From: Gracilaria gracilis
Taxonomy: Eukaryota > Rhodophyta > Florideophyceae > Gracilariales > Gracilariaceae
NCBI GenBank assembly: GCA_030374805.1
Contig: JARGSG010000030.1
Coordinates: forward strand, 186,001 to 250,000
DNA length: 64,000 nucleotides
Direction of reading: 5' to 3'
The notes under the pieces are model-generated. The model saw only the letters and a list, made by a program, of their open reading frames with translations, had not been told where the DNA came from and ran no database searches. The position numbers and the translations under genes are program-made. Within the stretch, counting starts at the first letter, position 1, and each line of letters opens with the position of its first letter. Positions 8,353-18,362 of this stretch are shown one piece after another.

Positions 8353-10578
8353 ATGCGTTCCAAGCAGAAGAAACAGTCGTCCAACGACTCTGTTCTCCCG
8401 CCCGACTCCGAGCTTCCCTTCCAGCTTGGCGACCTCGTCTTGTGTCGCTACTCCACCTACCCCTACTGGCCCGCCACCGTCGACGAGACCCACCAAAAGC
8501 AGCGCTCCGGCCAGCACGTCTGCATGCACGAGACGCGCGGTCGTCAAAAAACCCTCGCCTTTTGGTGTACCTTCTCCGACGAGGACACTGGCGGCTGGGT
8601 TCGTGCCGATCGCATGGTTCTCTTCCACCCCTCGCTACTCGACTATGTGCGTGTGCGTTCCAATCATGATTGGTATAACAGTCAGAACGCCGCCATCATC
8701 GCTGCTCTTAGGGCGTATAAAACCATCCACCGTGGGTCCACGCTGCCGCCAAAGCCCGAACCGCCCACCGATATGCTCCGCAAGCGTCACCCGCTTGATC
8801 AACTCGATCTACTAAGCGATGATGATGAGCCTGAAGATAACAACAATGACCAGGTTCATCGCGACAACGATCCCATGGACCTTGGCACCGAAAGTTCGGA
8901 TGATGAACGTCGTCATCGCCGCAAGTCTTCCTCCTCAACTCGAGGCCGTCGTCGCCCCACTACCAGTGCGAAGAGTCCACGCACCCCCGCCCAAACTAAG
9001 CCCATGCGCAAGAAGCGCAAATCTACTGCCACCCCGAAAACTGCCACCCCGCCCCCCCGCAAACGCGCAAAGTCCGCCGAGCACCATCTAGAGGACCAAC
9101 TGCTCCATCAATCAGAGTCCAAACAGGTCGCCGCGCTCAAGAGCAGGATTGAAGAAATGCAAGCAAGTCTTGAGAAGCTTACTGCAAGCTTGCGTCGTAA
9201 GGAAAAAGCGCTCTCTGATTTACGCACCAGCGGAAACGTCGTCACGTTTGCCCCCGTCAAGCAGGACACTGTACCCATCGAGACTATGCCGCAGCCATTC
9301 ACTGGCCCGCTGCTTTCGTCAGATGAGTTTGAACACCGAGTTTCTGCCATGAGGCAGTTGTTCGAAAAGCTGGATGATGCCGCCAAGGACGTGCACGGCA
9401 AGCGCCAAGAGTTGTCTGCAGAGCAGGAGAAAATCCGCCAGCACTACGGCTCCCTGCTGGACGGCGTGTCTGATGCGCAAGGTAAAGTGGTAGAGCATCA
9501 GAAGGAACTAGCCGAATTACTGCGTGGCATTCTTGTGAATCGAGTGGCCGTCATCGACTTGCGCAAACATCAAGCTGGAAACCTCATCAAGACAATGAGC
9601 AAGAGGTACAAGGATATGCCTAACGTATCAGCTTACTGCAACGCGTTGTACCGTGGGTGGAAGAGGCAAGTTGTGGACTACGTGCACAACAACCCTGGCG
9701 TCAAGGACGAAGAGAGGAAGAAGGACAAAGTACCACGCTCTGAGGGCAAGGAGAATGGAGCCGTGCATACGCCTTCGGGTTCTCAAGAAGACAGGCCAAA
9801 AGGAAGTGACACCCCTAAGCGCTCCAAGGGCTCAGATGGCAATGGCGCTGCGGAGAAGGACGGTGACAGTGCCAAGGATGACAGTGCCAAGGATGGGAAG
9901 GGTAACGGTGACGTAGACAGCGATGTCAAGAGCGAACCGAAAGCGCAGGATAAGATGGAGGTGGACAGCGCTGCCAAGAAGGAAGGTAGCTGGAAGGAAG
10001 GTAGCGCGAAGGACGGCTCTGAAGACTCGGCCGAGAAGGACGCTAAGGAAGAACAGGCGTCTGACAGGAAGAAAATGGACCTGGATACGGGGCCGAAGAA
10101 AGCGGTGAAGAAGGAAAAGGACGCTCAAGCTGTGAAGGACGCGAGCGAGGAGAAGAAGACAGCGCCGGCAGGGAACGGTCCGGACCCGGGGCAGACGGCA
10201 GCAAAGCAACCCGTGGTGGCCAAGAAGAAGAGCGATGAGCCGCGGTCCTCAGACAAGGATGCGAAAATGTCTGAGGAGAAGGAGGAGGGATCGTCCGGGA
10301 AACAAGATGAAGGCAACTGCGTGGAAAAGCCAACGCCAGAGGCCAAGGACGACAAGGTAGAAGGAAAAGCGGCCAAGGCCGAGGACAAGAAAAGGGAAGG
10401 GGACAAGAAAGGTGAACACGGAGGCGGCGCTGGCGCTGTCAAGGAGGCAAAGAAGGTTGTGGAAGCCAAGGGCGAGGGTGGCAGTAAAGACGGCGCCAAG
10501 ATGGATAAGAAGGATGGCGCCGCGGCCGGTGAGACTAAGAAGGCTGCCGCGGCGAAGAAGGAAGGTGCCAAGGTGTGA
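8353..10578 (+). CDS. PWWP-domain chromatin protein with LEDGF/HDGF2-like helical domain
   Basis: 741 residues from the ATG at 8353; the upstream frame is the C-rich leader. Residues 21-125 form a PWWP domain (LGDLVLCRYSTYPYWPATV), a reader of methylated histone tails and DNA. Residues 155-245 are acidic then basic, with several KKRK/RKRAK-type nuclear signals. A coiled coil (255-290) precedes a second helical region. Residues about 385-443 (LLRGILVNRVAVIDLRKHQ through YRGWKRQV) resemble the TFIIS N-terminal/IBD fold of LEDGF and HDGF2. The last ~290 residues are a Lys/Asp/Glu/Ser repeat-rich tail with recurring SAKD/KDG units. PWWP plus IBD suggests tethering of transcription-elongation or splicing factors to H3K36-methylated chromatin; this is inferred from animal homologues. 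Confidence 0.8.
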   Translation: MRSKQKKQSSNDSVLPPDSELPFQLGDLVLCRYSTYPYWPATVDETHQKQRSGQHVCMHETRGRQKTLAFWCTFSDEDTGGWVRADRMVLFHPSLLDYVRVRSNHDWYNSQNAAIIAALRAYKTIHRGSTLPPKPEPPTDMLRKRHPLDQLDLLSDDDEPEDNNNDQVHRDNDPMDLGTESSDDERRHRRKSSSSTRGRRRPTTSAKSPRTPAQTKPMRKKRKSTATPKTATPPPRKRAKSAEHHLEDQLLHQSESKQVAALKSRIEEMQASLEKLTASLRRKEKALSDLRTSGNVVTFAPVKQDTVPIETMPQPFTGPLLSSDEFEHRVSAMRQLFEKLDDAAKDVHGKRQELSAEQEKIRQHYGSLLDGVSDAQGKVVEHQKELAELLRGILVNRVAVIDLRKHQAGNLIKTMSKRYKDMPNVSAYCNALYRGWKRQVVDYVHNNPGVKDEERKKDKVPRSEGKENGAVHTPSGSQEDRPKGSDTPKRSKGSDGNGAAEKDGDSAKDDSAKDGKGNGDVDSDVKSEPKAQDKMEVDSAAKKEGSWKEGSAKDGSEDSAEKDAKEEQASDRKKMDLDTGPKKAVKKEKDAQAVKDASEEKKTAPAGNGPDPGQTAAKQPVVAKKKSDEPRSSDKDAKMSEEKEEGSSGKQDEGNCVEKPTPEAKDDKVEGKAAKAEDKKREGDKKGEHGGGAGAVKEAKKVVEAKGEGGSKDGAKMDKKDGAAAGETKKAAAAKKEGAKV

Positions 10579-10680
10579 TTGCAATGCCACTGCGGGATCG
10601 CTCTCGGGAGCGAGGCGGGATCAACGCGCGGCTTGCATCGCACGCATCGGTCGTGAACATAATTGCCATGTAAAGCACAT

Positions 10681-10728
10681 ACTTTTCGATTCATATCCAT
10701 ACTTTTCGATTCATACTTTTCGATTCAT
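10681..10728. repeat. Short tandem repeat, 14-bp unit
   Basis: ACTTTTCGATTCAT occurs at 10681-10694, 10701-10714 and 10715-10728; the first two are separated by 6 nt. It lies about 100 bp past the PWWP stop. Confidence 0.85.
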
Positions 10729-13700
10729 ACCCTTTCGATACTACCTGTACTGTATACCTTTTTCCGCTACAACGGGTGCACTTTTTGCCTCACGCCCGTA
10801 GCCTACACGTACACACGGAGGCAGTAGTCATTCTGTAAGCCTCGCTGTCATCACCGCAACCAACAGCTCAGCAAGTCCCGGCCGAACGTTTCCTTCGTGA
10901 AGGTCCTGTGGGACACGAGCTGCGGTGACGTCGGCAACTGGCATCTTTGACTCTCGGGTGGCTGTCCGAAAAGGTATAACCGGTTTATGTCACCATCATG
11001 CTGATGCATACAGATGAGGGTCACGGGCTCAATCCCTAGATAAGTTACCCTCGTATATTGCATTCTCGCTGTTTGCAAGCAGGTGGAGAGTTCTAGCAAA
11101 GCAGAGCTTGATGTGAACAATAACGGCCATCATGTTTTCTAACATCAAACATCAAAACTGAGATTTGCTGCCGCAAACAGTCATAACGAAATGCCACCAA
11201 AGTGTAACACATGGGTAGCGCGTCCCTCCATGCTTCAAATCTCTATGTCCTCAACAGCAAGTCTTCTTACAGCATGCATAGTGGATAGGATAACGGTCCA
11301 CGATGTTGTTGGAACAAACTCCTTCACTTTTGCATAGTACATGCTTAACCTGGCTGGCCATTGTTTCCAGTTAAGAGCGAAATACACAAATGTCAAACGT
11401 GAGGGTTAAGATGGCTAGCGTTAGCCCTTTCTTTAGCCCTTGTAATCGTAACGAATTCCAATTTGTAGCAAACAGGTTGTAGCTTTCACTAGCTATTTTC
11501 CGAGCCCCTTATTACCATACATTGAAGATGTACGCAAGTTCTGGAAAGCTATCTCCAACAACATAGCGTTCTCGCGGTATTCGTGCGTTAGATATATGGT
11601 TGACGGGGACAAGCTAGAGTGAGAAGTCTTGTTCAGAGATGAGAGAGAGAGAATGTTCTGGTAGCAGGCTGTGGAGGAACACTCATTGCTTCTGAGGCGA
11701 GAAGAGCTCGACATTTCACACTAACATAAAGTACAATGAACACCCCGTTTGCAGAAGCGAAAACCTTCTGGTCTTCTTCGTATGATTGTTTTCCTCATTG
11801 AGAAAAAGGAACGGTTCACTTCTGTTGGTTCTGGGCGACTTTCAGCCTCTCTGCTGTTCACCATCTGCGAAGAAAACTGAACATTCGAGGAAACTTTCGA
11901 CCTGGGAGAAACATTTCTTAGAGCTTACAACTCTTGTCTACACATAGAAACCTATTGTTCAAATAGGGGCTGTTTATGCAGCTCAGTTGCGAGGATAACA
12001 CCAAGAACCTCTCGGGGAACTCGTCCAGAGTATGTGATACTTTATTAGTTTTGACTGCGAAGAAGGTTCTTTCACTCGATACAAAGGAAGACAGAATTTC
12101 CAGTTGCCGCAAAGTGGTCAGCTCTATCCTTGGGTGAGCTGAAACTTTTCCATTGTTGTTGAAGATACGGCACTGAGACACACTGCCATATGTTCTGGTG
12201 GCCTTTCTCACTCGTTATTAGACATTTTTCATTACATGTAGCGTTCCATTTGTGGGTGTATGGACGTGAACTCGAGCCTGGGATGTTAAGCAGGGTAGAC
12301 AAGAGGAACAACCTAAGAGACTGTGCCAAAAAGGGCGCAGATGGAAAGAAGAGAATCAGAACCTAGACAGTTTGTCGAGACACGTGGAAAAGATAAGAAA
12401 AGCGTTGACCATAGCGAGAAGACTGCGCCAACTTGGGCAGTGAAGAGAGCTCAGAAGACGAGTAGTTTTCGGGGGAAGAAGCAGAATAGCAAGAGCTGAG
12501 AAGTTTCCAACATATTTTTAGAGATAAGCAGGGTTTGCATCAGACATGTGCCAGTTTCAAAACTGCGGTGGTTGAATGAGGTTGACGCAGTACAAATTTG
12601 GCGGAGGTGTAGTCTGGACAGCGTGGAAACATGCTGTGGTTTGGAATAGAAGCAGTGGGAGTCCCACTGTGGGACATGCGGTTCGGTGGCATGGAATGAT
12701 TGAGAAGTGGTCGCGGTGGAGAGGTTTTCCGTGTTGTGGATAACATAAGAGTGCTAGATACGCTCTTGGGTTCCGAGGGTGTGTTTTCCTTCACGAATGG
12801 TGGCGCTGGTGCTGTGGAGTGGCACGGTAAGGATGAATCTTGGTGAAGAAATGTGTATGGACCACAAAGCTCGCCTCTAACGAGAGTAGTGGAGATTGGG
12901 TGTGTCCCATTGGCGAAGATATACGAACTAACGTGAGCATGCTCAAAGCAGGTGGGACTGTAGAGTTGGCGGAGCTTCACAGCAGGTGTTGCAACGCAGG
13001 AGACGGTCGACGGCATTATGGGCTAGTTGCAGCAAGTATGTCGAACGAGAAATATCTGGCGAGATGCGGAAAGAAAGTTCGAACGACGATGGCGTTGGTC
13101 GATTTGGAAACTACCGCTAGCGCTTCCTCAAAGACAAAGGGCGAAGGGCTATCTACAGGTAGAAACGGACTTTTATCTTTCGCGGGCAGCTGTAATTGGA
13201 CGCTGGAATGCTGGCGGATTGCACGGACTGTGGTGACATAGTTGTGTGGCTGACGAAACGATGTGGGGGGGTGGGGGTGATGAGCGCATGACACGGAAGG
13301 AGGTGTCTGCTGATGTTGCTGGCAGGTAAGTTATGGGGGAAAGAGAAAGAGGGAAGAGGCGAGTGGGTAAGCCGTGATGCATTATTGCGTGCACCACCAT
13401 GACGCGGCAACCGAGCGAACGCGAGTTGCTCGCAAGCAAGCGAAGCGCCAGAGCGGCGCGACGTGGCGCGCGGCGGGTGCGGCGGGGGGGTGCGGCGGGA
13501 GCGCGAAGCTGCGGCGAAGGCGGGGTGGGACGGGGGTGGGGGTTGGAAGGGGGCGAGGGAGGGGGGCTGAGCGCTTTGAGCTGAGGCGACACGGGGTGCG
13601 CTGAGCGCGAAGGGCAGCGTGGCGGCGGGCAGGGCGGATCGGAACAAGATGCGCACATGAGGCTGCGCGCGGCCACGAAATGGCGGCGGGGGGGAGGGGG

Positions 13701-14276
13701 GGCGCGCGCGGCGCGCGTGGGCGGTGTAATTGCTTGCGGCGAGGCCAATCAGCGCAACATATGCGCGGCGGCTATTTTCATGGATTGTGCGCACACGCGC
13801 CGCCGTCACGCGCGCCGCCGTCTTGTTGAATTCAGACGCGTGTGGTGCCCGTCACGCCGGCTGCGCCGCTGTCAATCGGCGCGATTGGATCACCGCACTC
13901 GCTGCGCGCGCCGCCCACCAGCCACCGCGCCGCGCCGCGCCGCGCCGCGCCGCGCGCCGTCCGCGAGGCGCGCCGCGCGTGTGCCCACTTCCTCCCACCC
14001 TAATAACCGCACGCACCCCTCAAACACACTCACACGTTCCCCTTTGTACGTCCCCCTCCCCCATACCCCCCGCTCTCCCTCCGCCACGCTCCCCTTTTGG
14101 TGCGCACCGCCACCGCCACGCCACAGCCCCCCCCACGTCTCCCTTAAAGCTTGCCCCCACCCCACCCTTTCCTCCGCTTTCCCGCCCCCCACCTCCCCGC
14201 ACCGCCTTCAGGCCTCGTCGCAGCCCGCGCTCCCCCCTGCTCCCGGCCCCCGTCTCCTTCGCCTTCTACGGCCACA
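10729..14276. other. 3.5-kb region without a recognised gene
   Basis: AT/GC-balanced to about 13,100, then strongly GC-rich (13,420-14,150) with G-runs at 13,485-13,570 and CCGCG repeats at 13,925-13,960. The C/T-rich sequence from 14,030 is the leader of the zf-4CXXC gene. The best open frame is on the minus strand at 12540-13016 (158 residues, real ATG, Pro/Ser/Thr-rich). It has no family I recognise and may be spurious. No tRNA or rRNA was identified. Confidence 0.4.
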
Positions 14277-15182
14277 ATGGATTTGTTCTCCGCAAAGCCC
14301 GAAATCACCACCGCACCCCCTCTTCCTCCTTACTCCGACGCCGACGCCGCGCTACACGACACAATAGCCTCCTTCATACACATGACGGACAAGATGGAAC
14401 ACATTCTACCACCGGATCTAAATCTAGCCACTATCCAGCAGCACTCCTCCAGCGACGAACTGTTTACGCCGGCCGCCACCCCCGCGTCCACAGCGCCGCC
14501 TTCGTTCAATCTTTCTTCCTCTTCGCTCAGCACCAGCCCGCTCCCGAACACGCTTGCCCCCACTTCGTACGAGGCTGCGCAGCCCGACTCATCCGCTGTG
14601 TGCATCGCTACCATCAACAACGCTCTCCATGCCGCCATCTCTGCACAGGCTACTGCGCCGCTGGCACAATGTCAAACGCCAAGCTGTTCGCCGTGCACTG
14701 TCCGCAACCTCTCTCCTCTCAACAGCGTGCGTAAGCGCAAGAGCACTCGGAAACCCAAGACGTATTCCAAGCCTGTCGCGAGCCGTTTCTGTCATATATG
14801 CTCGCGAATGCCCAGAAAAGGACAAGGTAGCGCTACGTGCCGCCGTATGCGCGAAGGGTACTGCAGGAAGATCGTGTGTGAGCAATGCGTTCGCGAGCAA
14901 GGCTGGGACTACGATGCGATTGCGCAGAATCCCAACGACTGGTTATGCCCACATTGTGCTGATATATGCCCACCACGCTCGCAGTGTCATATTTACAACC
15001 GGATCAATGCGAGAAGGAAGAAGGTGGGCCAAAAGCGACCCAACTCTGTGGCCACTGCTCTGGCCAGTTCCGACGCATTGATGCGCCCGTACGCACATTT
15101 GCTGGAACCGTCGGCTATTCAAGTGATTCAGCCGCCGCCGAACTTCCGACTCAACTTGCCGCCGCACTACTCGCAGCCGTGA
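14277..15182 (+). CDS. zf-4CXXC_R1 (CDCA7-like) zinc-finger protein
   Basis: 301 residues from the ATG at 14277. The first 150 residues are Ser/Pro/Ala-rich and likely disordered; residues 151-165 (VRKRKSTRKPKTYSK) are a basic nuclear-type signal. Residues 172-237 form a cysteine-rich finger: Cys172, Cys175, Cys188, Cys196, Cys201, Cys204, Cys224, Cys227, Cys231, Cys237. The landmarks FCHICSR, CEQCVREQGWDYD and WLCPHCADICPPRSQC follow the zf-4CXXC_R1 order found in CDCA7, JPX/R1 repressors and plant relatives. Animal CDCA7 recruits the HELLS remodeller to maintain DNA methylation. Whether this divergent version binds hemimethylated CpG is unknown. It is a single exon with a long C-rich leader. 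Confidence 0.75.
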   Translation: MDLFSAKPEITTAPPLPPYSDADAALHDTIASFIHMTDKMEHILPPDLNLATIQQHSSSDELFTPAATPASTAPPSFNLSSSSLSTSPLPNTLAPTSYEAAQPDSSAVCIATINNALHAAISAQATAPLAQCQTPSCSPCTVRNLSPLNSVRKRKSTRKPKTYSKPVASRFCHICSRMPRKGQGSATCRRMREGYCRKIVCEQCVREQGWDYDAIAQNPNDWLCPHCADICPPRSQCHIYNRINARRKKVGQKRPNSVATALASSDALMRPYAHLLEPSAIQVIQPPPNFRLNLPPHYSQP

Positions 15183-18100
15183 AGGCCTCTCAACTCACTC
15201 CAACACTTGATTGATTTCTTTTCCCTTCAGTCACTTCTATAGATAATTGTTCTTAAGCTTGTATCTCATGTACATAGTTGGGTGTTGATTAAACACTCTT
15301 AGCCACGAGTACTTTTTTTGTTTCGTGTACCGTTGTACACCTACTATCGATATCTAGAGAGCTTTAGCAATTGATGGTGTGCTGGCCAAAGACCAAGGCT
15401 ACTAGCAAAAGCACTGACGTACACCCGAACAACAAATCAGAGAGAGCTTCATAGGCAAATACATGTGTGATGAAGTGGAAAGGTACAGCACTATAGCTAG
15501 ACGGCTAGCGAGGGATCGGAGGCAACCTTGGTGGCCTGTACATACGAAGGTAGACGTGGGTAACGTTGACACCGAACTGGAAAAGCGCGAAGCGTCTGGC
15601 AGGTTAACGAAGGGTAGCGATTCATCAAGAAGCGTGCTGAGAGCGCTTACTACAAAAAGAAACGCACAGCAATGCGGGCAGCATGCAATGACAGCGCGCG
15701 CTGTGCGATGTGGGGCGTTCACATCACGGCTGAGCAGGAGAATCGTTTCCAAAATAGGATGCAGCGCCAACGCTTGGAAGCATCGCGCTTTACAGCGCCA
15801 CTCTCCGTGTGCTCGACGTGCGTGGACAGATGGAACGTGTCCAGCCGCTGCTCATGTGTCACGCACTGTCAGCGCGTCTCCGCCGCCGGGCGTGCGTCTG
15901 CTGCGCGCGCGAGCTTCATCCCTCAAACCGTCCCCTCCTCCCCCTCCCGCCCGGATACCCACCTCCCAGCGCCTGCGCCGCCGGACAGAGGTTATGAGCT
16001 CGTTTGCTAACGCCGCGCTGCGTACGTTTATGCTACATGTCCTGTAGATATTTTACGCTGCCCACTTTTTTTGTAAGCAGTCGCACAGCTCGCGGTCGAA
16101 ACCACATACGTCTCGAGAACCTTCTAACTTATGCAGTGTTGTAACCTAGTGATGTGTCCCGTACGACGGCAGAACTGCGCGCGCCGCAAAATATCTTGTG
16201 CAGCTGTATGTTCATTCGACGCAACGGAAACGTTGGCTGTTCGTACTGAAGCATAGAATGCGGCGGCGGAACATGACCTTAGTGCAGTCTTGCACCTCTT
16301 GCCATGTCGCTTCAATCTCTCATGCGCTTAAAAGGGCAATGTTCAGAACGTTCTTGCGTCTCGCAGTTGCAAAAAACACCAGCTTGGCGTCCGAAACTTG
16401 GGCAATGTCTAATGTTAGCACCTCGTTGTGGGCGCTGAACTGACTACGCTAGTAGAGCATAGTCAAAGTAACATGAGCATGTGAATTGAGATGGATTCGG
16501 AGACAAGCGCCTGTTATGATGGAAGTATCGACAGTCACTGCTATGTTTCGCTGTTCTCAAAGAAGATGGCGCGAGATGTAAATTCTTTTGATTAGCGGCA
16601 CACAATGGCAACTTTCGGGCACCGCACGTATGACGAAGTGAGTAGAGTTGGGCTGATATCTATTACTGGTATCGACAACGGTGTTGTCGAACACTTTTGG
16701 GGGATGAACATGAGGTTGGTAACAAACATTGGTGGTTTGGAAGCGATAGTGTAATCATGTGCGAGATTACAGGAAGAAGGCTAGCACGAGGCTGCGACGC
16801 TGCTGCAAGGTTATTTTGAGCGCGTGTGTGGGGTAGTTGCTATGATACAGGGGAAACATATAGAGTTGAGGTGCAATGCAGACAGCAGTACGTCAGGGAA
16901 TACGTACTGTGATTACACATGTTGCACAATGCAGGAGGATCACGTACAAGTACTCAATGTGGAAAGGTGATGCTACAATGAAGAATGCAAAACGCCATAG
17001 GATTAGCGATAAAGGGTTCAGGAAGCATGGAGGGGAGGGGGGGGGAGTTGAAGAGCGTTTACAAGGCTGCCGCGGAGGAGGCTACCTCGGGGGAAGGGGG
17101 CACGTAAACAAGTGTGACTGATGATGATAATGATGAGGTGGCTGAGGTTTGCGTGTACGCAGTAGAGGTATTTCCTTTTTTTGGCAAATGTGGGGAGTGT
17201 AATCTGATGAAGATACACGACTGTTCGATAAGTTTCGATGGGTACAAGGTGTGGCGTATAAGCGGCGGGAGCTCGCTGGGAGTAGGGCTTACATTCAAGT
17301 GATGGGCGCGTGGATATGAGAAGCTGGCGGGCTGCGGGTTTGGGCGAAAACCTTCTTGGGGGCGGTAAGATATGTGATGCGAGCGTGGCGAGACGGGGGC
17401 GGCTGGGACAGAGGGCTGAACATGTTAGGTGCGGTAAGTATATTGCGTGTTTGGAACAAGTGGGCGATGGCTGACGTCAAAGCATGGTTGAGCTGGGCGG
17501 ACACGAGAAGGCGCGGAGAAAACGATTAGGGCGTACCAAGTTATGAAAGTGATGCAGAAGGCGATGAGTAAGGTGTTGACGCGAAGCACGAGGCGTGCGC
17601 GGCGTACCTGTAAGGTTAGGGAATAGTTGAGGAGGATGGCAACGTGGTGCTTCGCGAGGAGGTGGTGATGGTTGGCGGAGGCGGTGGGAATGTACGACTG
17701 TGCGGCTGCGGCTGCGCGGAGGGGGGGGAGGATGGGCGACGGCGAAGAGGACGGATACGTGGAGGCTGCGTGCACGATGTAAAGCGTTGACGTGGTGCGT
17801 ACGACGGTAAGGATTAGCGTTTTACGTCTGGCTGTATGTATGGATAGCTACGTGTACAGTATCTTATTATAAGGAAATTTTCTCTTGCAACGGTATGTCT
17901 ACTGTAAAGTTGAAGTACGGGTGTGTGACGCATTTGTTTAGCGGTGCTAACAACGTACGGATATGTAAATGGAGTGCGTCGGTTACCGTTGGTAGCCAAT
18001 TGACAGGCGGCGCTTGTAGTTGACAATTGGACGCAGCGGTTGCGATCAGCTCAAGAATCCGGTGCGAACCGGTGGCGGCGCGCGCGTGTGCGCCGCCAGC

Positions 18101-18217
18101 GCAGTGGCGGCTTGCCACCACAGCCGCCAAATCTGACGTCTGACGTTTTGAAGCGGCGCTGCGCTTCACCGTTCGCGCCGCAACGGCGGAACGGCGAGGC
18201 TCCCATCGTCGCGCGGG
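15183..18217. other. 3-kb region without a recognised gene
   Basis: Low coding potential on both strands. Points of note: a C-rich tract at 15,935-15,965 followed by ATG at 15,994 with a 28-nt possible first exon ending at GTACGT (16,022), but no matching second exon could be identified. G-runs occur at 17,034-17,050 and 17,718-17,726. A TACCGTTGGTA element is at 17,984-17,994. No RNA gene recognised. Confidence 0.35.
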
Positions 18218-18270
18218 AGAACGGTATTACCTACCACATGCTGTCACCATGTGATAGGTAATATCGTTCT
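18218..18270. repeat. Hairpin upstream of ChlH
   Basis: 23-bp arms at 18218-18240 and 18248-18270 with a 7-nt loop and two transition differences. It lies 92 nt before the ChlH ATG, so it probably falls in the 5' leader or promoter. A regulatory effect is possible but unproven. Confidence 0.75.
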
Positions 18271-18362
18271 GAGGCCAATGTCCTCTTACCGCCTCCAGCC
18301 CTTCTCGCGTTTCACCTAACCACCTCCGTCGCGCTCCGTCTCTGTCAAACCGCTTTGCAGTC

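Noticed and set aside
10998-11040. GGGCTCAATCCC resembling a tRNA T-arm
   Set aside because: Only three stem pairs form, the loop lacks TTC, and no acceptor, D- or anticodon arms fit upstream.
13153-14734. Long frames on both strands across 13.2-14.7 kb
   Set aside because: Pro/Arg/Ala-rich readings of a GC-rich promoter and C-rich leader, with no homology and no plausible starts.
17425-17775. Minus-strand frame with a hydrophobic segment and CCCTAACCTTACAG acceptor-like site
   Set aside because: No ATG, the branch-like site is too close to the AG, and no partner exon was found.
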